Origin: an uncultured Burkholderiales bacterium
GTDB taxonomy: Bacteria; Pseudomonadota; Gammaproteobacteria; Burkholderiales; Burkholderiaceae_C
NCBI GenBank assembly: GCA_903844385.1
Contig: CAIMTJ010000128.1
Span: forward strand, 1-56,011
DNA: 56,011 nt
Direction of reading: 5' to 3'
Under the pieces are notes generated by a model. It did not search any database. It had not been told where the DNA came from and worked only from the letters and a program-made list of their open reading frames with translations. A program made the position numbers and the translations under genes. Of this stretch, positions 36,308-46,005 are shown piece after piece. How positions within the stretch are numbered: position 1 is the stretch's first letter; each line of letters starts with the position of its first letter.

Positions 36308-37912
36308 TTACTCCCTGGTCAAACCGAGGTGCGCCATCGCGGCCCCGGCCGCCATGCGCCCCGACAGTGCCGTCATCGGCAGCCCCGGCCCTGGGTGCAC
36401 GCTCCCGCCGCCCAGGAACAGCCCCGAAATCGGCGTGGTCGCTTTCGACCTGGAAAACACCTGCATCCAGCCGTGGGTGGCCTGGCCGTAAAGGGCCCCA
36501 CCGGTGGCGGGAAAGCGTTGGTGAAACTGAGATGGCGTGGTTTGAAGGGTGAACTCTGGCGCTGTCTTGAGCGACAGGCCACAACGCTTGAGAAGAGAAA
36601 AGGCGGCTGTCTCGCATGCTGCTAGCTCCTGGGGTGTCCAAACTCGGGTGTCGCCCGTGGCTGGGGCGTTGATTAAACAAAAAAGAGATTCTCGGGGCTC
36701 TGAATGGGGATCGGTGGCGAACAATGCCGCGCCCCGAGCCAAGCCCCGCTCTTGGGCGCAAACGTAGACGGTTGGGGTTTGCGGCAAGCGCTGGTGGGTG
36801 AAGATGTCGGTGAACTCATCTTGGTAATGGTCTTGAAAAAACACATTGTGGCGCTCCAGCGTAAAGCGCTCCTCACGGACCGCGCACCTCATGCTCCAGG
36901 TGAGCGCCGACAAGGAGCGCGCGCTCCTTCGCCCGAGCTTGGCGAGCATACCGCGCTCAACGGCCTCACCCAAAAGGCCGGTGTGCAAGGCCTCAATGTC
37001 ACCATTGAAGACCACGGCATCAACGGGCAAACGCTCGCCGCGCTCAGTTTGCACGGCGCACACTCGCGCGCCTTCGAGCTCAATTTCGCGACAACGCGTT
37101 TGAAACTGAAACACAACACCACGCGCTCGGCACAAGCGCTCGAGCACCGAGGCCAAGGCCCGAATGCCACCCTCAACCGACCACACCCCGTCCATCTCGA
37201 CTTGAGCAATCAGCATCAAGGTGGCAGGCGACGCCCAAGGAGACGAGCCGCAATAGGTCGCGTAGCGGGCGAAGAGTTGGCGCAAACGCGGGTCCTTGAA
37301 ATAGCCCCCCAGACTGTCCCACAAACTGCGCATGGGCCCAATGCCTGCCAGGGCGGCCAAACCGCGAGGCCCCAAGGAGAAGGCTAGTTTTTTGACACTC
37401 GGCTCGGCCTCACGGATGATGCTGCCCTCCAAAGCGCCATAAAGCGCCTTGGCCGAGCGACAAAAGTGTTGGAAACGTTGGGCCTCCGCCGCCCCGGCAA
37501 ACTCGGCCACCGCCTCGGTGCTGCGCGCGGGGTCGGCGTAAAGCGAGAGTTGAGCCTCACCCCGATCGGCACTCCACGCGTGTTTGGCCAGCACGTCGAG
37601 TTGCGACACACCAAGCTCACGCTCGAAGTGCAAACCCACGGCGGCAAAAATCTCCTCAAACACCCACTTCATGGTGAGCACCGTGGGGCCGCTATCGATG
37701 CCGCACTCACCTGACTGGGGCGACTGGCGCTCAGCGCCAGGCCAGAGTTGGCGAATTTTTCCACCCACTTGCTCCCCCGCTTCGAGGACCGTGACCTGGG
37801 CCCCAGCGTTGGCGAGCAGCAAAGCGCTCACCAAGCCCGCCATCCCCGCACCCACGACCACCACCTGGGGCGTCTTCAATGGGGAGCGTGTTGTCATGGC
37901 GGCCTGGGTCAT
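36308..37912 (-). CDS. crtD: Methoxyneurosporene (C-3,4) dehydrogenase
   Basis: A 534-residue FAD-dependent desaturase of the CrtI/CrtD family that introduces the 3,4 double bond. FAD motif VVVGAGMAGLVSALLLANAG and GGKIRQLWPG near the N-terminus; DSGPTVLTMKWVFEEIF; C-terminal GLFLGGGSVHPGPGLPMTAL is specific for CrtD. Start at MTQAAMTTRS (37912), with the second Met (37897) possible; the longer frame runs through the crtA-crtD gap and crtA and is rejected. The gene lies between crtA and crtC on the minus strand. Confidence 0.93.
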   Translation of the reverse strand: MTQAAMTTRSPLKTPQVVVVGAGMAGLVSALLLANAGAQVTVLEAGEQVGGKIRQLWPGAERQSPQSGECGIDSGPTVLTMKWVFEEIFAAVGLHFERELGVSQLDVLAKHAWSADRGEAQLSLYADPARSTEAVAEFAGAAEAQRFQHFCRSAKALYGALEGSIIREAEPSVKKLAFSLGPRGLAALAGIGPMRSLWDSLGGYFKDPRLRQLFARYATYCGSSPWASPATLMLIAQVEMDGVWSVEGGIRALASVLERLCRARGVVFQFQTRCREIELEGARVCAVQTERGERLPVDAVVFNGDIEALHTGLLGEAVERGMLAKLGRRSARSLSALTWSMRCAVREERFTLERHNVFFQDHYQDEFTDIFTHQRLPQTPTVYVCAQERGLARGAALFATDPHSEPRESLFCLINAPATGDTRVWTPQELAACETAAFSLLKRCGLSLKTAPEFTLQTTPSQFHQRFPATGGALYGQATHGWMQVFSRSKATTPISGLFLGGGSVHPGPGLPMTALSGRMAAGAAMAHLGLTRE

Positions 37913-38003
37913 GGTGGGTTCGAGTCCGTGCAAGCCAGACTGATGGCCAAGACTCGTGTGACTGGGATGAGCCGCGCGCCCAAGCACCTGCCCCGAGACC
38001 GCC

Positions 38004-38786
38004 TCAAGCCGCGAACTCCAAGGCTTGCAGCACAGGCGCATTGGTTTCAAACGTTTGCGCCCCCCAAAGACCGCGCATGTGCAGCACTTGCATGCGAACA
38101 AACATAGACTCGGTGAAAAAGCCGTGTTGTTGTGCGGCAGCGATGGCCTTTTGGTGGGCGCCTTGGTGGGCATAGTTGAGCAAGGACTTGGTGTCTTTCC
38201 ACACGGAGAAGGTGCACTGCCTGAGCAGCGGCGCTTCCCCCAGACCCATGGAGAGCTCACAGCCCGGGGCTTCATTCAAATCCTGCTGTGCACCTGGTGC
38301 ATAACGCCAAAAGGACATGGCTTTGGACGCGCGCACACTGCCACGCGTCAAGGAGGCGACGTGTTGGCTGTTGGTGCCATGAGCGTCCTCTGACCAAAGC
38401 CCCTGGCTTTGCCAACTTTGTTGATCCCAGCTCCCACGACACGAATTCACACCCAAGATGCCCTGCCACCATTCACGCGCTTTCTCGCGATAAATCGCCA
38501 ATTGTGGGCTGTTCAAATAACGGTGAGCACTGTGTAAACCATCAAAGAGAAAAATCAAACCCTGGTGGCTTGAACTCGGCCGCAGACTAAAACCCCCACC
38601 CTCACCCGAGCCCATGACTTTGGCAAACAAAAGACCCGGCAAGGTGTTGTAAAAGCCTCGGGTGCCTTGCATGAGTTTGAGCCAAGCCCAGGAGCGGTGT
38701 TGGGGTAAAAAATCAAACAACACGACCACCACCACGCCGTTCAAGGCGCGCGAGGCGGGGTTGGCGTGTTGCAAAGGCTTGGACAT
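38004..38786 (-). CDS. crtA: Spheroidene monooxygenase
   Basis: A 260-residue oxygen-dependent enzyme that converts spheroidene to spheroidenone. Family features: VVVVVLFDFLPQHRSWAWLK, MGSGEGGGFSLRPS, SFWRYAPGAQQDL and the C-terminal His-containing TFSVWKDTKSLLNYAHQGAH. Its presence predicts keto-carotenoids under oxygen. It lies 257 bases downstream of pufC on the same strand and upstream of crtD. Confidence 0.92.
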   Translation of the reverse strand: MSKPLQHANPASRALNGVVVVVLFDFLPQHRSWAWLKLMQGTRGFYNTLPGLLFAKVMGSGEGGGFSLRPSSSHQGLIFLFDGLHSAHRYLNSPQLAIYREKAREWWQGILGVNSCRGSWDQQSWQSQGLWSEDAHGTNSQHVASLTRGSVRASKAMSFWRYAPGAQQDLNEAPGCELSMGLGEAPLLRQCTFSVWKDTKSLLNYAHQGAHQKAIAAAQQHGFFTESMFVRMQVLHMRGLWGAQTFETNAPVLQALEFAA

Positions 38787-38824
38787 ACAAAGCGTGCTTT
38801 AGGTTGATCCCCCAAGCCCATCAC

Positions 38825-38848
38825 GATGGGTTGATGGGTTGATGGGTT
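38825..38848 (-). repeat. Three 8-bp tandem repeats upstream of crtA
   Basis: GATGGGTT is repeated three times exactly (AACCCATC on the crtA strand), 39-62 bases before the crtA start. Confidence 0.75.
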
Positions 38849-39043
38849 CATAGGTTGGGGGGCATTCAAAATCAGGGCACTTTCAAGAACAGGCCATCAA
38901 GCGTTGACGTCCTCGAAGGCCACGCCATGACCTCTGAAGGCCACCCGCGTGCCGCTCGCAGTCGTGGCGGCCTGCGAGCCAATCCTGATCAACGCCCGCG
39001 TGAGCAAAGGCTCTCAGCGCAACAGCGCTCACCGAGCACTGAC

Positions 39044-40087
39044 TCAGCGCTTAGAGACCTTGACCTCGGCGGAGCTCGATGTGGTGGACTTGAGTTCAGG
39101 AAAAGCGTCCACCATTTTGGCACCGTTCAACGGCTTGTTCACGCCTTGGTGACACGTGGCGCAGTAGACCTTGGCGACGTCGCCCGTTTCACCCAAACGC
39201 GTTTGCGGGAAGGTGCCCAGCAAAGGCTCCAAATACTGCAAATTCACATCGCGCACCATGCGTATGCCATACCACGCGGTTGCGCGCTGCGGTGGACTGG
39301 CTTGCCAGCTGGCAAACGAGCGTGTGTTGTGGCAATAGGTGCAGTTCACACCCAGCGACTCAGACATGTGGGTCATGAGCCCATAGGTCCACTCGGCTTG
39401 TTTGATGGAGTGACGGTTCTCGTTGGGCAGCGCGGTCGTTCCATTGACCCGAATGTCTTGAGTGCCCAACAAAAAAGGCGTGAAAGGATCATTGGGCAAG
39501 GAGCTCAGACCCACGCTGGCAGCAGGCTCATTTTGACCAGCACGGTCGCCCATGAAGTCCGCACCCATGGGGCTAGCGTCTTTTTTGAACCAGATTTGCT
39601 GAGGAATGTTGTTGCCGCGGTGACAGGTGTAGCACGTGACACCCGTGGTGGAGACGTGCTGAGACCAATCGCTGTTGATGTGCTGCGTCATTTGTATCAT
39701 GCGACGCGCCACCACCTTGGTGTACTTGGAGTCATCGGCAAAATTGACCGGGTTGTGACAATACACACATCCCTCATTGGGGGCCACCCAAGAGGTCATC
39801 GATACCATCAAGCGGGTGAACTGGGCCGTGGACAATCCGCCCAACACTTGCACATTCTTGTACGTTTGGCTCGCGCGCGGGCCATCGGTGGGGGCCGCTG
39901 GGAGGGCAAACGGTGGCGTATTGTTGGCGGCTTGTTCCTCCAAGATGCGGGGGTTTTTGACCTGCACCATGCCGGTTCCACGGTAGCCGTGCTGCTCACT
40001 GAGCATGGGAGGGCGTTCACAACCGGCGAGCAAAACCACAGCACCCAAGAGCGCCCAAGATAAAAAACGAGACGTCACGGCCTTCAT
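39044..40087 (-). CDS. pufC: Reaction-centre tetrahaem cytochrome c subunit
   Basis: A 347-residue lipoprotein cytochrome that re-reduces the special pair from the periplasm. Signal peptide with lipobox LLAGC (Cys23 lipidated) and four haem motifs: CVYCH (107-111), CYTCH (152-156), CTYCH (249-253) and CATCH (309-313). Met residues for axial ligands are nearby. The ATG at 40087 overlaps the pufM stop by 4 bases; the longer frame overlaps pufM. It ends the puf genes, in the order pufB-orf74-pufA-L-M-C. Confidence 0.96.
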   Translation of the reverse strand: MKAVTSRFLSWALLGAVVLLAGCERPPMLSEQHGYRGTGMVQVKNPRILEEQAANNTPPFALPAAPTDGPRASQTYKNVQVLGGLSTAQFTRLMVSMTSWVAPNEGCVYCHNPVNFADDSKYTKVVARRMIQMTQHINSDWSQHVSTTGVTCYTCHRGNNIPQQIWFKKDASPMGADFMGDRAGQNEPAASVGLSSLPNDPFTPFLLGTQDIRVNGTTALPNENRHSIKQAEWTYGLMTHMSESLGVNCTYCHNTRSFASWQASPPQRATAWYGIRMVRDVNLQYLEPLLGTFPQTRLGETGDVAKVYCATCHQGVNKPLNGAKMVDAFPELKSTTSSSAEVKVSKR

Positions 40088-41061
40088 GGTTTGCCTCCAA
40101 TCAAAGTTGCGGGATCCACCACCGCAGGGAAAACGTTGGGATAAGGAGGAGCCACACCGTGCTTGACCGCCCACAAATACCAGTTGTCGACGACGGTACC
40201 GGTGAGCAAGATGCCGATGCCACCTGCCAAGGGACACAGCACTGCAAACCACCAAGCCCAGCGGTGAATGGACTCCATCGTGGCGTTAAAGCCCATGGTC
40301 CAGCGCCAAAATAGCGCTGCCCGCTCGGAGGCCGTACCACGGTCAACGATTTGTTCAATCTCTCGTTCACCGCCGTAGCGACTCACCGCCAAAATGGTCG
40401 CACCGTGCATGGCAAAAAGGAGCACCGAGCCGTAGAGGAACACGATCGACAAGGCATGAAAGGGGTTGTAAAACAAGTTGCCGTAGCGCAAAGAAAATGC
40501 GGCAGTCCAGTCCAGATGGGGGAAGATTCCAAAGGGGACGGCCTCACACCAGCATCCCATCAAAAGGGGCCTGAAAAATCCAAGCACCAGATAAAGCCAA
40601 ATCGCACCCACAAAGGCCCAGGGCACATGGGTGCCCATGCCCAGTTGCCTGGCACGCCGGTAGGTTCTGACCCACCAGAGCAAAATGGAGACGGTCAAGA
40701 ATAAACCAGCAATCATCCACCAGCCGCCTTGGTTCAGGGGTGGCATGTGCAAGCCATACTGCGGCGCAGGCGGCTCCAAGGCCAGCCAAAAGAGTTGTCG
40801 AATGAACTGAATCGGGTCGTAATTCACCGAAGCGAGCATGTTCATGCCGATGATGTTGAAGGCGATCATGCCAAAAAACAATGAAGCCACCCCCATGCTG
40901 CCCAAGTAAACTGGGCCAATTTGTGCATTGCCCAAACGACCGGCCAAATGCAGCATGAATGGTTTACCCACACGAGGGTCGTTCCCTCGCCCAAGCGCGA
41001 TGCCATCGCTGGTCGGGCCAGTGACTTGGACCGCCGTGAATAAATTTTGATATTGGGGCAT
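40084..41061 (-). CDS. pufM: Photosynthetic reaction centre M subunit
   Basis: A 325-residue five-helix M subunit. Key residues sit at the same numbers as in Rhodobacter: His182 (accessory pigment), His202 (special pair), Tyr210, His219 and His266 plus Glu234 (non-haem iron). The C-terminus ([20 protein letters not shown]) is the extended form found in species with a bound cytochrome. It overlaps pufC by 4 bases. Confidence 0.98.
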   Translation of the reverse strand: MPQYQNLFTAVQVTGPTSDGIALGRGNDPRVGKPFMLHLAGRLGNAQIGPVYLGSMGVASLFFGMIAFNIIGMNMLASVNYDPIQFIRQLFWLALEPPAPQYGLHMPPLNQGGWWMIAGLFLTVSILLWWVRTYRRARQLGMGTHVPWAFVGAIWLYLVLGFFRPLLMGCWCEAVPFGIFPHLDWTAAFSLRYGNLFYNPFHALSIVFLYGSVLLFAMHGATILAVSRYGGEREIEQIVDRGTASERAALFWRWTMGFNATMESIHRWAWWFAVLCPLAGGIGILLTGTVVDNWYLWAVKHGVAPPYPNVFPAVVDPATLIGGKP

Positions 41062-41146
41062 GCTGACCTTCCTTTAATGTTTGTCAATGAGTGCGACGCT
41101 CATTTTTACTTTGTGAACCGTGCCTGGCGTGCTCGATGAGAGCGCA

Positions 41147-41971
41147 TCAATGCCAAATGGGCATGTTCAACCACCAACCCCACCACTCAGGCCATCCACG
41201 CGACCAAAATGGTCCACTGATGACAATGCAAACGGCTGAAAAGAACACAGCGGCCAATGCCAAAAAGAGTCCCAAGCGGTGTATACCGAGCGTTCCAACG
41301 GAGTAGCCGACGATGTCTCTAAAAAACGTGTCCTCATGCTCAGGCGACTTGACGCTGCCCCCCGGTATTGGATTGGTGGCCGACAACACCAAGGCACCGT
41401 GCAAGGCCAACGCAAACGTGGTGGTGAAGAAAAAAGTCACCGCAATCATGTGCGCAGGGTTGTAGTGAAAATGCAAGTACTGGTAGCCCACATTGGAGAC
41501 CCAGTCCAGGTGACTATAAATGCCATAGGGAAACGCATGTCCCCAAGCGCCCATCAAGACTGGACGCACGACTTCTAGCGTGAAATACGCAAAAACAGCG
41601 AAACTGTAGGCAACAGGCACATGCAGTCCCATGCCCAGTTTGCGGCAAATCTCGACTTCTCTGAGCGCCCAAGAGATGAAGGCCCCCAAAGCACACACCG
41701 TGATCCACTGCCACAATCCACCTTGGAGCATCGGCGCGAGCTTGAGGCCATAGGACAAATCAGGTGGTGCAATGCTGATTTGCCACAGATTCCAGGTCGG
41801 CCCCATGGCTGCACCGTACAAAATGAGGGTGGTACCAAGTACTGAGAAAAATAATGTCGTGACACCAAAAAAGCCCATGTAAAACGGGCCCACCCAGAAG
41901 TCAAACAAGTCACCCCCAATCAGGGTGCCTCCTCGGATTCGGTATTTTTTCTCAAAACTCAACATGGCCAT
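41147..41971 (-). CDS. pufL: Photosynthetic reaction centre L subunit
   Basis: A 274-residue five-helix L subunit. With the initiator Met counted, His154, His169, His174, His191 and His231 correspond to the usual His153, 168, 173 (special pair), 190 and 230 (iron). Glu105 and Tyr163 match Glu104 and Tyr162. N-terminus [20 protein letters not shown] is standard. 85 bases separate it from pufM, and a stable hairpin precedes it. Confidence 0.98.
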   Translation of the reverse strand: MAMLSFEKKYRIRGGTLIGGDLFDFWVGPFYMGFFGVTTLFFSVLGTTLILYGAAMGPTWNLWQISIAPPDLSYGLKLAPMLQGGLWQWITVCALGAFISWALREVEICRKLGMGLHVPVAYSFAVFAYFTLEVVRPVLMGAWGHAFPYGIYSHLDWVSNVGYQYLHFHYNPAHMIAVTFFFTTTFALALHGALVLSATNPIPGGSVKSPEHEDTFFRDIVGYSVGTLGIHRLGLFLALAAVFFSAVCIVISGPFWSRGWPEWWGWWLNMPIWH

Positions 41972-42033
41972 TTTGAAGCCCTCCTATGCCGAAATTGGCA
42001 AAAACAAAGCACTGATCAATCTATTTGTCAAAA

Positions 42034-42079
42034 GCAAGCACCCATCACTCGGGGGACAAGGCCGAGGTTGGGTGCTTGC
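42034..42079 (-). other. Intercistronic hairpin between pufA and pufL
   Basis: A perfect 11-bp stem (GCAAGCACCCA with TGGGTGCTTGC) with a 24-base loop lies between the pufA stop and pufL. In Rhodobacter, stem-loops at this place protect the pufBA message and give the excess of LH1 over reaction-centre transcript. The same role is inferred. Confidence 0.7.
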
Positions 42080-42095
42080 ACCCTACCCTGAGCAA

Positions 42096-42299
42096 TCAGG
42101 ACTTCGCTTCAACGCCACGGGTTGGCATGGGCGCGTTTTGCGCCGTTGCCCCAGCAGGCTTCACACGAGGACCATCAAACCAGTTGTACTTATTGGTGCT
42201 GAGCAAGACGAGATGAATCATCGCAGCAAGACCAAACAGAAAAATTCCCTGAACCACCATGGCTCTTAAGGGATCAAACAGTCGCCAAATTCTCCACAT
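42096..42299 (-). CDS. pufA: LH1 light-harvesting alpha polypeptide
   Basis: A 67-residue core antenna alpha chain. [20 protein letters not shown] is the family N-terminus; His29 in [10 protein letters not shown] is the bacteriochlorophyll ligand; NKYNWFDG follows. A Pro/Ala-rich C-terminal extension of about 24 residues is present. Ribosome-binding site AGGAGA sits in the 10-base gap after orf74, so translation of the two may be linked. Confidence 0.96.
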   Translation of the reverse strand: MWRIWRLFDPLRAMVVQGIFLFGLAAMIHLVLLSTNKYNWFDGPRVKPAGATAQNAPMPTRGVEAKS

Positions 42300-42309
42300 G
42301 GCTATTCTC

Positions 42310-42534
42310 CTAATTGATATGGGACATAAAGGTGTAAACCGCCGTCTTGATGCCAACGATAATATTGTGTGAATCCTCAGCACCGCTGAGCCAGGTCCGC
42401 CAATGGATACCGATCAGTTGACCGAGTAAGGCCACAGCCAACAAAACCACAAAGCAAGGCACAAACATCACCATCTCACCCCAACGCTCTTTAGGCGCTG
42501 GCGAAGGATGACTTTCGTTGAACATGGTTGACAT
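42310..42534 (-). CDS. Single-span membrane protein between pufB and pufA (orf74), unrecognised
   Basis: A 74-residue ORF with its own strong ribosome-binding site (TGAGGAG, 7 bases before ATG 42534). A polar N-terminus with [10 protein letters not shown] precedes one hydrophobic helix (about residues 20-43, [20 protein letters not shown]), then [10 protein letters not shown] and an amphipathic C-terminal helix ([18 protein letters not shown]). It lacks the Ala/Gly-x-x-x-His pigment motif of alpha or beta chains. Sitting 34 bases after pufB and 10 before pufA, it is co-expressed with LH1. The overall plan resembles Rhodobacter PufX (short polar start, one span, amphipathic end), but there is no clear sequence match; a core-complex accessory subunit is inferred. 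MFNES at 42525 is an alternative start. Confidence 0.75.
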   Translation of the reverse strand: MSTMFNESHPSPAPKERWGEMVMFVPCFVVLLAVALLGQLIGIHWRTWLSGAEDSHNIIVGIKTAVYTFMSHIN

Positions 42535-42568
42535 GGTTAAACTCCTCAGAAAAAAAACTACCGTTGAA

Positions 42569-42712
42569 TCAGAACCAGGGCCGCCATGCCCAGACCAACA
42601 TGTGAGCAATTGCAGCAACCGCTACAAACCCCACTAATCCTTGGACCCAGTAATGGTGGAACTCCTGAGCTTCTTCGTCGGTCAGGCCGGAAATTGACGT
42701 CCGATTAGACAT
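42569..42712 (-). CDS. pufB: LH1 light-harvesting beta polypeptide
   Basis: A 47-residue core antenna beta chain: [17 protein letters not shown], one helix, His37 in AIAHML as bacteriochlorophyll ligand, and the WAWRPWF end. The ribosome-binding site GAGGAG lies inside the last codons of orf63, whose stop (TAA) overlaps the first codons of pufB. It is too short for callers with a 60-residue cutoff. Confidence 0.96.
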   Translation of the reverse strand: MSNRTSISGLTDEEAQEFHHYWVQGLVGFVAVAAIAHMLVWAWRPWF

Positions 42713-42896
42713 ATGAATGCTCCTCGTTGATGAAAGTGGTCACATGGACCATTGGCGCTGAAGCCCGCGCACCCTGGGCAGCCGCAACCCGTCGTTGCTG
42801 CATCTCTTGGGGGGACACTTCAACGCACGCCTGAGGGGCAGAGGCGATGAAGGGTGTTCCCGTGTTCATGGGGTTAGGGTTGGTGGAGACGATCAT
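42705..42896 (-). CDS. 63-residue soluble ORF between bchZ and pufB (orf63)
   Basis: The ORF starts in an ATGA overlap with the bchZ stop and ends (HSYV, TAA) inside the start of pufB, so it is coupled on both sides. It reads [20 protein letters not shown] and continues with [20 protein letters not shown]; no membrane helix or known domain is visible. In Rhodobacter pufQ sits between bchZ and pufB, but PufQ has a membrane helix and this does not resemble it. It may act mainly as a translational bridge carrying the pufB ribosome-binding site, or encode a short regulator. Confidence 0.6.
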   Translation of the reverse strand: MIVSTNPNPMNTGTPFIASAPQACVEVSPQEMQQRRVAAAQGARASAPMVHVTTFINEEHSYV

Positions 42897-44401
42897 GCCG
42901 TCACACCTTTGATGTCGTGAGCATGGGCGTCTTGCTCTGCAGGCTCCCAACCAAATGACTTGGCCACGGCCCTCAGCCGCTGGGCGCTCACCTCGCTCTC
43001 ACCGGCCTCAATGGCAGCGCGGTCTGTGGTGTCACGCAAAGTTTTGGCCGCTGAGATCTGCACCAAGACTGGTTGCGCGCCAACGCATGCGCGCATCAAG
43101 CTTTGAGCCTCTTCGCTCCAAGGCAATTGGCTTGGTGCCACCACCCCTCGCGATAGCGTGGACTCAGCGCGGTCCATCTCTGTGCCCAAGGGCAAAATAT
43201 TGAACAGCGCATCAAACAGCGCATTGCAAACCTCTTGCACCAAGTAAGAAGCTCCGCTGTAGCCCATGAACGGCGTGCCGATGTGTCTGCGAATGATGGC
43301 GCCTGGGAAAGAGGCTGGAATAAAGCACGGCCGCATGGGCCCACGCGCGCCAATCTCACTCAAGTACATGCGCTCGTTGTAGCTGCCAAACATGATGAGC
43401 GGGGTCTCCTTGTAGACCTTTTGACGAACCTCTTCGTTGTTGGTCTTTTGACCGGGCATGCGAGAGATGGCAAAGCGGCAGGGTAGCCCCATCTCGACTT
43501 CCAAAAAGTTCTTCAAGCCACGTGTGTACGTCTCATTGGCCACCACAGCGAAACTTGCGGTGGCAAAAAAGTCTTGGGTCACCGAACGCCACAAATCCCA
43601 TACGGGCTTTAAGGTGGTGTGCTTTTCGCGCTCAATGAAGGGCTCGGGGTCAAGCCCCGTGAGCTCGCCGAGTTTGCGCAAGAACAAGGTGGTGCTGTGC
43701 AATCCAATGGGGGCTTGCAAATAGGGACGCTCCAGTGTTTCACACAGCAATCGACCAAACTCTCGGTACATGCAGATATTGACATCCGATTCGACCAGTC
43801 GCGACACGTCAGACAAATGCGAGCCCAATGGAAACACCATGTTGATCTCGGCACCAATGCCTTGCACGAGACGCCGGATTTCAGCCACATCACTGGCCGA
43901 GTTGAAGGTGCCGTAGCATGGACCAATGATATTCACCCGGGGTCGCTCACCGTCTTTGCGAACGCGCTTGGGGACCTTTTTAAGGCCGTACTCACTCCAG
44001 AGCCAAGACATGGCCCGGTTGGCACACTGCCACTGGTCTTCGTCGATGGTTCTGGGCAAAAACCGCATCAAATTGGTGCCCTCAGGGGTCACACCGCCAC
44101 CGATCATCTCGGCAATGGAGCCCGTCACCACCACCGAGGGCAAATCCGGGTCCAAACTGGCGTGGGCGCGTTTCATGGCGCCTTCGGTGCCTTCACGACC
44201 GAGTTGCTCCTCGGCCAGACCGGTCACCACAATGGGTAACTCGTGGGGGGGCAAGGCATCGGTGTAATGCAGCACCGAGGTCACTGGCAAATTCTCACAG
44301 CCCACCGGACCATCAATGACGACTTGCAGTCCCTTGATGGCGGTGAACACATAAACAGCGCCCCAGTAGCCGCCGGCTCGGTCGTGGTCAATGACAAACA
44401 T
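42893..44401 (-). CDS. bchZ: Chlorophyllide a reductase subunit Z
   Basis: A 502-residue nitrogenase-like subunit; with BchY it reduces ring B of chlorophyllide a. N-terminal [20 protein letters not shown] and [20 protein letters not shown] carry the Cys ligand; [17 protein letters not shown] lies mid-protein. Its start overlaps the bchY stop by one base (TGATG) and its end overlaps orf63. Confidence 0.96.
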   Translation of the reverse strand: MFVIDHDRAGGYWGAVYVFTAIKGLQVVIDGPVGCENLPVTSVLHYTDALPPHELPIVVTGLAEEQLGREGTEGAMKRAHASLDPDLPSVVVTGSIAEMIGGGVTPEGTNLMRFLPRTIDEDQWQCANRAMSWLWSEYGLKKVPKRVRKDGERPRVNIIGPCYGTFNSASDVAEIRRLVQGIGAEINMVFPLGSHLSDVSRLVESDVNICMYREFGRLLCETLERPYLQAPIGLHSTTLFLRKLGELTGLDPEPFIEREKHTTLKPVWDLWRSVTQDFFATASFAVVANETYTRGLKNFLEVEMGLPCRFAISRMPGQKTNNEEVRQKVYKETPLIMFGSYNERMYLSEIGARGPMRPCFIPASFPGAIIRRHIGTPFMGYSGASYLVQEVCNALFDALFNILPLGTEMDRAESTLSRGVVAPSQLPWSEEAQSLMRACVGAQPVLVQISAAKTLRDTTDRAAIEAGESEVSAQRLRAVAKSFGWEPAEQDAHAHDIKGVTA

Positions 44402-46005
44402 CAGCCCATCTCCTGCGCTTTGCGCTGTTTGTTTTTTTTCTCCATCTGGCGGCGGTTTTCAGCCCTGAACTCAGGATGCTCTTTGGGTTTGTCCGACCAC
44501 ACACCCGAAGAATCACCCTGGCCCACCGAGCCAAAGAATTCTTTCATTTGATGGAAACGGTGTTGGTTGCTCATGGCGGCATTGACCACTTCAATCAAGG
44601 AGCCCGCTCCCGCAATGCCCATCAAGGGGCGAGCAGAAATCAAATTGGTGAAGTAAAGCGATGGGATACAGGCCTCTTTGGCGTACTGCACCACGGGTGT
44701 CGTGCCAACAGCCAAATTCGGTTCAAACTCTTTCACGGCGTCCAAGTCTTGCTCAAGGGACGCTCTGAACTGAACCTTCACGCCCTTACTTTTGAGCCAC
44801 TCAGCATCGGTGGCGTTCCACGGTGTTGCCGGACAGGCCGAGCCCACGTAACGCAAGTCTGCACCGCACTCCACCAAGAGTCGGCCCACAATCAATTCAG
44901 ACCCCTCATAACCACTGAGGGTGATGCGCCCATGGATGGGCTTGGAGGCCAACACCCCACGGATGGCGCTCAGTGATTTGTTTCTGGCGGCATCAATTTG
45001 GTTTTGTGACACACCCACACTTTGACCAATCTGCTGCAGCCAGTCATGGGTGCCCTCAACACCCACTGGGGCCGAGCCCACGACGGGGCGTGAAGCGGCT
45101 TCGAACTCGCGAACACAGGCGGTATAAAACGGATGAATCGCCGCCACCACGCTGCCGTCCAAGGCGGCATAGAGCTCTCTCCATTCGCGAGTGGGCACAC
45201 TCGCGCCCACGGCCAAGCCCATCGGTTCAATCAATTGCGCAATCCCCATGGGGTCGGCAGGGAACATCTCACCGAGCAAGGTCACCGTGGGCAATGCTTG
45301 TCGCCCACGCTTGGGTGCGGGTACGGGTCCACTCATGACCTCATGCCTTGCATACTTGAGCATGGCGCCTGCGAGCACGTCTTTGGCCTCGGCATGGGTG
45401 GGCACACCAAAGCCTGGCACATCGATGCCAATGATGCGCACGCCGTTGATTTCTTTGGGCAGCAGCTGCAGCGGCACACCGCTGGCGGTGGGCACGCACA
45501 AGTTGATGATCACGATGGCATCGTATTGATCAGGGTTGGCCTGCAAGTGAACGGCTTCACGGATGTCTTCAAAGAGCTTGCCCGTCACCAAGGTCTCCGA
45601 GTTGAAGGGCACGTAGCCGACGCTGCGGCGAGCGCCATAAAAATGCGAGGTGAAGGTGAGTCCGTAGACACAGCACGCCGAGCCCGACAAGATGGTGGCT
45701 GTGCGACTCATCCTGAGCCCCACGCGCAAAGAACCAAACGCGGGGCACATGCTCTGGGGTTGATCGTGGGGGCCTTTGGGGTAATCCAAGGCGTAGCGCT
45801 TAAGAATTTCGCTCTTACCCGCCGCTTGTGCAGCCGATATCAACGATTCCTGCGGGGCGTGACACGCCCCAGCTTCAGGTACGGCGTCTTGCACGGCTTT
45901 GATCGGAATGGTCTTGATGTCCATGGCGGCTTGGAGGTCTTGTAGGCTGAGGGTGGGATGGCGTGAAGGCAGCGTTAAAGTGGCGTTGGCGTGTTCGCGT
46001 GTCAA
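44401..46005 (-). CDS. bchY: Chlorophyllide a reductase subunit Y
   Basis: A 534-residue nitrogenase-like subunit and partner of BchZ. Cys-containing segments typical of Bch[41 protein letters not shown] and [19 protein letters not shown]. The listed start is a TTG overlapping the bchX stop (TTGA); an ATG at 45924 ([10 protein letters not shown]) would give 507 residues, nearer the usual length. Neither has a strong ribosome-binding site. Confidence 0.94.
   Translation of the reverse strand: MTREHANATLTLPSRHPTLSLQDLQAAMDIKTIPIKAVQDAVPEAGACHAPQESLISAAQAAGKSEILKRYALDYPKGPHDQPQSMCPAFGSLRVGLRMSRTATILSGSACCVYGLTFTSHFYGARRSVGYVPFNSETLVTGKLFEDIREAVHLQANPDQYDAIVIINLCVPTASGVPLQLLPKEINGVRIIGIDVPGFGVPTHAEAKDVLAGAMLKYARHEVMSGPVPAPKRGRQALPTVTLLGEMFPADPMGIAQLIEPMGLAVGASVPTREWRELYAALDGSVVAAIHPFYTACVREFEAASRPVVGSAPVGVEGTHDWLQQIGQSVGVSQNQIDAARNKSLSAIRGVLASKPIHGRITLSGYEGSELIVGRLLVECGADLRYVGSACPATPWNATDAEWLKSKGVKVQFRASLEQDLDAVKEFEPNLAVGTTPVVQYAKEACIPSLYFTNLISARPLMGIAGAGSLIEVVNAAMSNQHRFHQMKEFFGSVGQGDSSGVWSDKPKEHPEFRAENRRQMEKKNKQRKAQEMG

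Noticed and set aside
37913-38275. N-terminal extension of the crtD frame
   Set aside because: It runs through the crtA-crtD gap and into crtA in another frame, and the extra 121 residues are not protein-like; CrtD begins just before its FAD motif.
38763-38810. A PpsR box upstream of crtA
   Set aside because: The TGT and ACA arms near the crtA start are 13 bases apart instead of 12, so it does not fit the consensus.
38855-40063. Long open frame of 402 residues on the plus strand opposite pufC
   Set aside because: It is antisense to a clear tetrahaem cytochrome gene, has no domain-like content and is rich in Arg, His and Gly, as expected of a shadow frame in GC-rich DNA.
42310-42534. orf74 as a second LH1 alpha or beta chain, or as PufQ
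   Set aside because: It lacks the Ala/Gly-x-x-x-His pigment motif and the alpha and beta N-terminal signatures, and shows no PufQ-like sequence; true pufB and pufA are present on either side.
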